From Porticoccaceae bacterium (lineage in GTDB: Bacteria > Pseudomonadota > Gammaproteobacteria > Pseudomonadales > Porticoccaceae): a DNA stretch of 6,712 nucleotides. The stretch spans positions 1-6,712 of the forward strand of contig JASLVT010000073.1 of the NCBI GenBank assembly GCA_030741175.1, written 5' to 3'. Of the stretch, positions 1 through 5,564 are shown piece by piece. How positions within the stretch are numbered: the first letter of the stretch is position 1; every line of letters begins with the position of its first letter. Both the position numbers and the translations under genes were made by a program. The notes under the pieces were generated by a model. It was given only the letters and a program-made list of their open reading frames with translations, was not told the DNA's origin and did not search any database.

Positions 1-866
1 TTATCCGAGCGCAGCGTTGTTTTCAGCCATAATTCGCCCAACTCGGCGCTGTCGGTGTGCAGATTGATTACCCAATCTGCCTCTCCTTCTCCAGCATCAT
101 TTCGACCCCGCTCAAATTGCACTTCTACAGGATTGGCATCGGCAAAAGGTAGGGTAAAACTGTAACTCAGCTCTCGGTTCTGTTGCGCCTGTAGACTGTC
201 CAATTGGCGACCTTCCAGATGATCTATGGCACGTTCGAGATCAACACTGAGTTGGCTTTGGGACTGAGCCGCAACCCGCAAAAGACTCCGTAACCATTGT
301 TTTAGATCTGGACCTGTATGATTTTGCGAACCCAGTAAGAATTCGCCAAACAGCCCAGACTGAAGTAATCCTACCTTGATCATCTCAGGCGTCAGTCGAG
401 CCATGCTTTGCATTACATAATTCAGCTTTTGATGCTGAGTACTGGCATCCAGCTGCGTTAACAGTGCACTAAGTGTGGTCGGCTTAAGTAGCTCGGTTAC
501 TGCCTGTGGCTCTGCAGGACGATAAAGTAAACTCAGCAGCCTTGGCGAAGGAGCGGTTGCTGGCGCAACCGTTGACAATGGTGCATTGGAAATGGGTTTT
601 AATACTCGTCCATAGACCGAGCTTTCAACGCGAAAATCAATGCGATCGCCCGGCTTAAACCGTTTGCTACCCGCCCAATTAATCTCACGATTATTTATGA
701 TTAATTTGAGCAAATCGCCTCGATTCTCAATCACGCCTCGAATCACTTGATTGTCTCTTAGGCCAAGGTCTCTAGCCATTTTCTCAGAAACGCGAATCGC
801 CACTAATCCCTCCAAAAAAATTGGAGTCGGCTTAGCGGCAAAATTTAGCAGCTCTGGGCCTAGCAA
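1..866 (-). CDS. fliK: FliK-like flagellar hook-length control protein, C-terminus cut by window edge
   Basis: An open frame of 288 codons enters from position 866 and runs off the left edge without a stop. It resembles the FliK-like proteins of pseudomonads: a poorly conserved N-terminal half with a Pro/Ala-rich stretch near residues 90-120, then a C-terminal part whose visible end (about residues 265-288) contains the pattern VINLHTDSAELGELWLKTTL, matching the LxxLGxLxxxL core of the FliK C-terminal (Flg_hook) domain. FliK is an exported cytoplasmic ruler that sets hook length and switches the export gate from hook to filament substrates through FlhB. The in-frame TAA at 884-882 limits the start to TTG 866 (AAAGG seven bases upstream) or GTG 803 (GGAGGG four bases upstream). 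I chose TTG because the residues between them read as ordinary protein (ending PTPIFLEGL). The frame lies about 33 nt downstream of the LysM gene and probably shares its transcript. The family is fairly certain; the start is not. Confidence 0.72.
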   Translation of the reverse strand, partial: MLGPELLNFAAKPTPIFLEGLVAIRVSEKMARDLGLRDNQVIRGVIENRGDLLKLIINNREINWAGSKRFKPGDRIDFRVESSVYGRVLKPISNAPLSTVAPATAPSPRLLSLLYRPAEPQAVTELLKPTTLSALLTQLDASTQHQKLNYVMQSMARLTPEMIKVGLLQSGLFGEFLLGSQNHTGPDLKQWLRSLLRVAAQSQSQLSVDLERAIDHLEGRQLDSLQAQQNRELSYSFTLPFADANPVEVQFERGRNDAGEGEADWVINLHTDSAELGELWLKTTLRSD

Positions 867-872
867 ATGATT

Positions 873-878
873 ACCTTT
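873..878 (-). promoter_or_regulatory. Shine-Dalgarno supporting TTG start of fliK-like gene
   Basis: On the minus strand AAAGGT lies at 878 to 873, seven bases before TTG at 866-864. It supports a non-ATG start for the fliK-like gene. A stronger purine run, GGAGGG at 813 to 808, stands four bases before GTG 803-801 and offers a competing start 21 codons further in. Confidence 0.45.
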
Positions 879-898
879 ATGTTAAGGCGCCATCTTTT

Positions 899-1420
899 TT
901 AGGGATAATGCACCCAGGATTTGCGTTCTTCACGCGTACTTTTCGCTTTATCCAGTTTAACTCTGGACTGGGTAAAAATCACACGATGTATTTCTTCGGG
1001 ACCTGGCAATTTAATACGCTTATCCGCATACATCCAATTGGGATTTTTACGCTTAAACGCATGGGGGTTAGCCAGAACAATTGCTTGCTGTAAGATCTGT
1101 TTGCGTAACGGTACATCAGGCAAAGTTTTGGCGATAATGCCATTTAGGGTGTCCCCGCGGCGGATTAAATAATAGCCATCAACCGCCTCCTCAGACTTCG
1201 CAGCCAGTGCTGGGCGCAACAGGTCTATATCCTTGACCAACCTTGCCAACGCCTTCTTGGAGTCCGTCATGTTAGCAAAATTTGCCGTTGGGTTAGCATG
1301 AGCGGTGCCCGCAGCAAAAGCGGCTAGCAATGCCGTCGCGATGGCAGAAATAATCGCTACCAAGAAAATTCTTCGCACCTTTTCCATTCCCGACATCATT
1401 TGTTCTTGTAACCTTCGCAT
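899..1420 (-). CDS. Secreted LysM-domain protein in flagellar H-ring operon
   Basis: 173 aa, function not established. A basic N-terminus followed by a long hydrophobic segment (about residues 18-40) and the cleavage-like site A-H-A before N43 indicates export to the periplasm. Residues 82-139 form one LysM domain: it opens with YYLIRRGDTLNGI, has the ANPHAF segment typical of FimV-like LysM repeats of gammaproteobacteria, and closes with DKRIKLPG. LysM domains bind the glycan of peptidoglycan. The C-terminal 34 residues are charged and basic. ATG 1420 is favoured over Met8, Met9 and Met12 because AGGGG stands eight bases before it. The gene lies 26 nt after flgT and 33 nt before the fliK-like gene, so a role in anchoring the flagellar basal structure to the cell wall is likely, but this is inferred from position only. 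Confidence 0.85.
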   Translation of the reverse strand: MRRLQEQMMSGMEKVRRIFLVAIISAIATALLAAFAAGTAHANPTANFANMTDSKKALARLVKDIDLLRPALAAKSEEAVDGYYLIRRGDTLNGIIAKTLPDVPLRKQILQQAIVLANPHAFKRKNPNWMYADKRIKLPGPEEIHRVIFTQSRVKLDKAKSTREERKSWVHYP

Positions 1421-1446
1421 TGTTCTATCCCCTGCTATTGCTGCGT

Positions 1447-2652
1447 CTACAGATGCACAGCAACGCGATTGTTAAAATTTGATGACGCCTGATTCTCAGG
1501 ACCAGCCATTAATCTCAATGAAGCACTGTGTGCCCGCACCGAGACCACTTGCGCCAGCGCCAGCATCTCCAAACCACCAGGGCTGACAGCGCGATCTAAT
1601 AGTCTGGCATCATCTGTTAATAAAAACTGGTCACCTTCCTTGATACCGGCGACTCGTCCTGCATTAATCTCGACATGTTTACTGTCGCCGGCAATTGGTG
1701 TGAGCCTGTATGCTTGGGCATAGCAGTACATATTGTCTGTTACTTGATTTATTAACCCATCAGTAGCCACTTGCACCTGACGTTTAAAATCAACCGGCAG
1801 GGCCGTCTTGCTATAACCTCGCGCCACCTTGGGGTAGTGCAACGGGCGCGTTTCACTCCAAAGCGGTTGTCCGGTGATACGATCAATCAGCCGCAACTCA
1901 TATTCAAGCGCCTTGTCGGGCCAATGCTCATAGGTGGCCATTACTGGGCGCTCATCGAGCAACCAATTTATTGCCTGATTACCGCTGCGCTTACCATGAT
2001 CAATGATTCGCTGCGAATAGTAGTCTAGGTCTTTCACCGGCGAGCGGTCACGAAACAAGATATCAAAGCGATAGGGCACATGATCGGCAGCACTGCCATA
2101 GGTCATCGCCTCATAAGTGTTGGCATAGCGCGTTTCAGATTGAACAGCCCAATCTGGCGATGAGGATAGTGCCGACATAAGAGTCTGTTCTGCCAATGTT
2201 AATAATTCGTTGAAATAATGATCACCAGCACGTTGGTTAGGACTTGCGTTGACTGGATCAAAGGCAACCCTGACCGTTGCTTGGCGACGTATTCCAGCTC
2301 GATAACCCGGACAGCTGGTATCAGAGAGCATGCTAGCGTCCACCCTGGCAGTGGTTATCCCAGCGTCTTGCAGATAAGACAGCACACGGATGCCACGGAC
2401 TTTTGTATTTGTGGAAATCACAGAGGTCTCGTGTAAAGCGCCATTGCTATCAAGGTAAGCGGCACTTCCAAGTGTCACTTCTGTACCTAGTGCAAGGTCA
2501 ACAAGTGCCTGCTTCACCGCCTCTAATTTGGCCAATGCTGTTTGATTCTCTGCTGTTGCCTGAGAAGAGCTAAAAAGCACTAGCAGCAGAAAATACCGAC
2601 ACAGGCAGTTAATTGTCCCCGCCATTAATAAGATTTGACTCTTACCTAACAT
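1447..2652 (-). CDS. flgT: FlgT-type flagellar H-ring / assembly protein
   Basis: 401 aa, close to the length of Vibrio FlgT. The precursor has a hydrophobic segment at about residues 20-30 and a signal-peptidase site after A34 (QATA before ENQ), so it is periplasmic. After it come a FlgT-like N-terminal part (about 36-130), a TolB-N-like middle region (about 145-310) and a C-terminal domain (about 318-401) with HVEINAGRVAGIKEGDQF, the characteristic FlgT C-terminal pattern. In Vibrio FlgT builds the H ring around the LP ring and helps recruit stator-associated rings. The mature protein has just two cysteines, C114 and C310. The start is 6 nt after the flgP stop, and the nearest AAAGG is 13 bases upstream, so translation is probably coupled to flgP; Met10 at 2625 is an alternative start that keeps the signal peptide. 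The stop is TAG. Sequence similarity to Vibrio FlgT is recognisable but moderate. Confidence 0.83.
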   Translation of the reverse strand: MLGKSQILLMAGTINCLCRYFLLLVLFSSSQATAENQTALAKLEAVKQALVDLALGTEVTLGSAAYLDSNGALHETSVISTNTKVRGIRVLSYLQDAGITTARVDASMLSDTSCPGYRAGIRRQATVRVAFDPVNASPNQRAGDHYFNELLTLAEQTLMSALSSSPDWAVQSETRYANTYEAMTYGSAADHVPYRFDILFRDRSPVKDLDYYSQRIIDHGKRSGNQAINWLLDERPVMATYEHWPDKALEYELRLIDRITGQPLWSETRPLHYPKVARGYSKTALPVDFKRQVQVATDGLINQVTDNMYCYAQAYRLTPIAGDSKHVEINAGRVAGIKEGDQFLLTDDARLLDRAVSPGGLEMLALAQVVSVRAHSASLRLMAGPENQASSNFNNRVAVHL

Positions 2653-2658
2653 GGAATG

Positions 2659-3159
2659 TTACGCGCCTTTGCCATGTTCCAGCGCCTCTAAATAGAGCAC
2701 GCGGAGATCGTCAACAATTTCTCGATCCAGACTTAACGTCGTTTCATAGGTATCGTCACCAACAGGCGAGATACTCTCCAACTCTGCCCCGTAAATCACA
2801 CCATGTACCCGCGCTTTAAAGGCATCGCTTTCCACCACCATTTCAGCAACTGTGGTATTGGCATCCAAATACTGCCCGTAGACTTGCTCTATCAATGAGC
2901 GGTATGCATCCAATTTTGATGCGCGAATCGACAACAGCCGCTGCTGAGCAGGGTTGTCATGCGGCTGGACACTGATCACCGCATAGCCGGTGGCCATAAT
3001 ACTCTCTTGCTTATGAATGATATTGTCGACCATCGCATCGCTGTACTGGTCAGCGGTGGTGGCACAACCTCCAATCATCAGACTCAATAGGCTCGTCGCC
3101 ATTACAGCAGATAGTCGGTTCAGGCCCTTAGCAAACTGCTTTGTAAAGATTATCGTCAT
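2659..3159 (-). CDS. flgP: FlgP-like outer-membrane lipoprotein (LPP20 family)
   Basis: 166 aa. The N-terminus is a lipoprotein signal with lipobox I-G-G-C, putting the lipidated cysteine at C32; the following residue is Ala, not Asp, so outer-membrane sorting is expected. Residues of about 55-145 match the LPP20/FlgP fold: ATGYAVISVQP, an SIRASKLDAYRSLIEQVYG helix, a TTVAEM segment and a VHGVIYGAELESISP strand region. In Vibrio and Campylobacter FlgP forms an outer-membrane-associated ring or basal disk around the flagellum and is needed for motility. ATG 3159 has AGGA six bases upstream. It is the first gene of the leftward unit, behind the sigma-28 promoter at 3277-3251, and is followed by flgT after 6 nt. 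No flgO-like gene, the usual partner in Vibrio, is seen here. Confidence 0.87.
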   Translation of the reverse strand: MTIIFTKQFAKGLNRLSAVMATSLLSLMIGGCATTADQYSDAMVDNIIHKQESIMATGYAVISVQPHDNPAQQRLLSIRASKLDAYRSLIEQVYGQYLDANTTVAEMVVESDAFKARVHGVIYGAELESISPVGDDTYETTLSLDREIVDDLRVLYLEALEHGKGA

Positions 3160-3250
3160 TGCTCATCCTACCGTTTTTATAAAAAGGGTTGTCGACTGTC
3201 GCCTCCGCGCAAGGTAAAGGGCAATCGTCGTAAATGTCTTGCTATCCATT

Positions 3251-3277
3251 CTATCGGCACAAATAGGCTAGGCTTTA
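3251..3277 (-). promoter_or_regulatory. Sigma-28 (FliA) promoter for flgP-flgT unit
   Basis: Reading the minus strand, TAAAGCCT (3277-3270) is followed by exactly 11 bases and then GCCGATAG (3258-3251). The flagellar sigma-28 consensus is TAAAGTTT-N11-GCCGATAA, so six of eight bases match at -35 and seven of eight at -10, with ideal spacing. Transcription should begin near 3244, leaving about 85 nt of leader before the flgP ATG. This would make flgP, flgT, the LysM gene and the fliK-like gene late, FliA-dependent genes. Confidence 0.8.
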
Positions 3278-3338
3278 GACCGAATCACAGTAAAACCGAT
3301 ACGCCACAACGATCAAACTAATCCCTCAACAGCCTGTC

Positions 3339-3354
3339 TGGCACAGTTTTTGCT
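3339..3354 (+). promoter_or_regulatory. Sigma-54 (RpoN) promoter for flhA-flhF
   Basis: TGGCACAGTTTTTGCT matches the -24/-12 consensus TGGCACRNNNNTTGCW at every defined position, with GG at 3340-3341 and GC at 3352-3353. The predicted transcription start is about 3365, giving a 75-nt leader before the flhA ATG. Such promoters need an enhancer-binding activator; in polar-flagellated gammaproteobacteria this is FleQ/FlrA or FlrC-like. No activator site was identified with confidence. Confidence 0.9.
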
Positions 3355-3399
3355 CCTCTACTCATAAACGGCGGAATTAAACAGATTTCGTCATAAAGC

Positions 3400-3423
3400 A
3401 AAAAACTTAACTTGTTGTTTTTT
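3400..3423 (+). repeat. A/T-rich inverted repeat in flhA leader
   Basis: AAAAAAC at 3400-3406 is complementary to GTTTTTT at 3417-3423, with a 10-base loop that itself contains AAC and GTT. It lies three bases before the flhA ribosome binding site (AAGG, 3426-3429). The stem has a single G-C pair, so it would be weak. It is not a convincing terminator, because it lies within the flhA leader and the T run forms one arm of the stem. Confidence 0.35.
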
Positions 3424-3439
3424 ATAAGGTTTTTATTGA

Positions 3440-5548
3440 ATGGCTATTGCAACACTGTCAAACCTACGACAGGACCTGTCAAAAATCGAACTCTCTGGAT
3501 TGGGAATTCCCTTTCTAGTTTTGTTGATTATTTCAATGCTAGTACTGCCCTTACCGGCATTTCTATTGGACTTCCTGTTTACTTTTAACATTGTTGTTGG
3601 GCTGATCATCATTATGATCGCCATCAATAGCTCCAAACCACTGGATTTCAGTTCATTTCCCGCCATCTTGTTGATGGCGACCATGCTTAGGCTCGCACTT
3701 AACGTGGCATCGACACGTTTAGTGCTAGTAAAAGGGCATGAAGGCCCAGATGCTGCCGGTAAGGTTATCGAAGCTTTCGGTGAGTTTGTTATCGGTGGTA
3801 ACTATCTGGTCGGCTTTATTATCTTTTCCATCCTCATGATTATTAACTTTATCGTTGTGACCAAAGGTGCTGGCCGAGTATCAGAGGTGATAGCGCGCTT
3901 TACATTGGATGCGATGCCCGGCAAACAAATGGCCATCGATGCCGATTTAAATGCCGGCGTTATCGATCAGGCCACAGCTAAAGCTCGTCGCGAGGAGATT
4001 TCTCAAGAATCCGATTTCTTTGGCTCAATGGATGGTGCCTCCAAATTCGTGCGCGGTGATGCCATTGCTGGCCTTCTTATTCTGCTGATTAACATTATCG
4101 GCGGTCTAACAATCGGGCTATCGCAACATGACCTAACTTTTGCTGAGGCCGGTCGAATCTACGTGCTACTGACCATTGGTGATGGCTTGGTCGCCCAGAT
4201 CCCCTCGCTACTATTGTCACTATCCACTGCTATTATTGTGACGCGAGTCACGACCTCTGAGTCGATGACCGAACAGGCTAAGACGCAACTAAATAATCCC
4301 ATGGCGATGTTTGTCGCCGCCGGCATTCTAATGTTACTGGGCTTAGTCCCTGGCATGCCCCATATGGTGTTTCTCACCTTAGGTGGTGCTGTCGCTGGCC
4401 TCGGCATAATGCTATCTCAGAGCGCGAGTAAATTAGCCAGACAAGACGATGCTGAAAGCTTACGGCAAAGCGCGGCCGATAAAGCCAATAAGGAAGAACT
4501 TAACTGGGATGATGTAGATCAAGTCGACTTGGTCGGCCTCGATATCGGCTATGGCCTGATTCCATTGGTCAATCCGGAAACAGGCGGCCAATTGCTGCCA
4601 CGCGTCAAGGGCGTACGTAAAAAGCTTTCTGCCGAACTGGGTTTTCTAGTGCAACCTATTCGCATCCGCGATAACTTGGATTTAGCACCAGACACATACC
4701 ATATTGTGATGAATGGCGTGGTCCGAGGCAAAGGTGACATTAAAGTTGGCCGCGAAATGGCCATCAATCCCGGCCATGTTCATGGCTCGCTCGAGGGTAT
4801 ACCGACAAAAGAACCTGCCTTTGGTCTCGATGCTGTTTGGATAGAACCTTCACAACGTGATTATGCGCGCACATTAGGTTATACCGTGGTCGACGCCGCT
4901 ACTGCTATTGCGACCCATCTCAATACTTTATTGCGTGATAATGCTGCGGAACTATTGAGTCACGACGAGACACAACAGTTGCTGGATAAGGTTGCTGGCC
5001 GATCACCTAAACTAGTTGAGGATCTGGTGCCAGGCAAATTACCTTTGGCGACCATTACCAAGGTACTACAAAATATTCTCGACGAATCTGTCTCGGTGCG
5101 CGATATGCGCACCATTATTGAGGTACTGTCCACAGAGAGTGGCCGCACACAGGATGCGGATGACCTCACTGCCGCAGTGCGACCAAGACTTGGTCGCATG
5201 ATTGTGCAGAGCCTGATTGATGTAAACGATAACCTACCTGTGATCACTCTGGATCCTTCCCTTGAGCAGATGCTACACAATGTCTTGCAACAAAGCAGTA
5301 GCAACCAGGGACTGGTTATCGAGCCAAAATTAGCGGAGAGCCTATTCAAAGCGCTCGCCGAAAATACACAAGAAGTTGAAAATCAGGGCCACCCCGCAGT
5401 GCTTGTTGTATCGCCGGGTATTCGTCCCTGGTTGGCAAAAATTATTAAACACCGCCTTAGCGACCTAACCGTGCTGTCCTACAGTGAAATACCTGATGAT
5501 CAGGCAGTAAAAGTCGTTGCCACTGTGGCGGTTGATAACACCAATTAA
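3440..5548 (+). CDS. flhA: FlhA, flagellar type III export gate protein
   Basis: 702 aa, full family length (FHIPEP family). FlhA forms the nonameric inner-membrane ring of the flagellar export apparatus, couples proton motive force to export and docks chaperone-substrate complexes with its cytoplasmic domain. Membrane segments run through about residues 20-325. The signature RLALNVASTR is at 84-93, and the conserved cytoplasmic loop spans about 143-210 with the KFVRGDAIAG motif. R93, K202, D207 and D248 align with the functionally important Salmonella R94, K203, D208 and D249. A charged linker (about 328-360) leads to the soluble domain (about 361-702), including DLVGLDIGYGLIPLV and VSVRDMRTIIEVL. 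The ATG has a modest AAGG ten bases upstream. It stands behind the sigma-54 promoter at 3339-3354 and is followed by flhF after 16 nt, probably as an operon. Nothing looks missing. Confidence 0.98.
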   Translation: MAIATLSNLRQDLSKIELSGLGIPFLVLLIISMLVLPLPAFLLDFLFTFNIVVGLIIIMIAINSSKPLDFSSFPAILLMATMLRLALNVASTRLVLVKGHEGPDAAGKVIEAFGEFVIGGNYLVGFIIFSILMIINFIVVTKGAGRVSEVIARFTLDAMPGKQMAIDADLNAGVIDQATAKARREEISQESDFFGSMDGASKFVRGDAIAGLLILLINIIGGLTIGLSQHDLTFAEAGRIYVLLTIGDGLVAQIPSLLLSLSTAIIVTRVTTSESMTEQAKTQLNNPMAMFVAAGILMLLGLVPGMPHMVFLTLGGAVAGLGIMLSQSASKLARQDDAESLRQSAADKANKEELNWDDVDQVDLVGLDIGYGLIPLVNPETGGQLLPRVKGVRKKLSAELGFLVQPIRIRDNLDLAPDTYHIVMNGVVRGKGDIKVGREMAINPGHVHGSLEGIPTKEPAFGLDAVWIEPSQRDYARTLGYTVVDAATAIATHLNTLLRDNAAELLSHDETQQLLDKVAGRSPKLVEDLVPGKLPLATITKVLQNILDESVSVRDMRTIIEVLSTESGRTQDADDLTAAVRPRLGRMIVQSLIDVNDNLPVITLDPSLEQMLHNVLQQSSSNQGLVIEPKLAESLFKALAENTQEVENQGHPAVLVVSPGIRPWLAKIIKHRLSDLTVLSYSEIPDDQAVKVVATVAVDNTN

Positions 5549-5564
5549 TCTGAGGTAAGAAGAA

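Noticed and set aside
908..1172. Two short plus-strand frames opposite the LysM gene
   Set aside because: They overlap a minus-strand gene with a signal peptide, LysM domain and good ribosome site, and resemble no known protein.
3295..3302. ACCGATAC as a rightward sigma-28 -10 for flhA
   Set aside because: The bases at the -35 position (3276-3283) fit TAAAGTTT poorly, while a perfect sigma-54 site lies downstream.
4475..4482. Exact GCCGATAA (sigma-28 -10) on the plus strand
   Set aside because: No TAAAGTTT-like element 11 bases upstream, and it lies inside flhA, encoding part of the linker.
4960..5349. 129-aa frame antisense to flhA
   Set aside because: Ser/Arg-rich shadow of the conserved FlhA cytoplasmic domain, with no recognisable motif.
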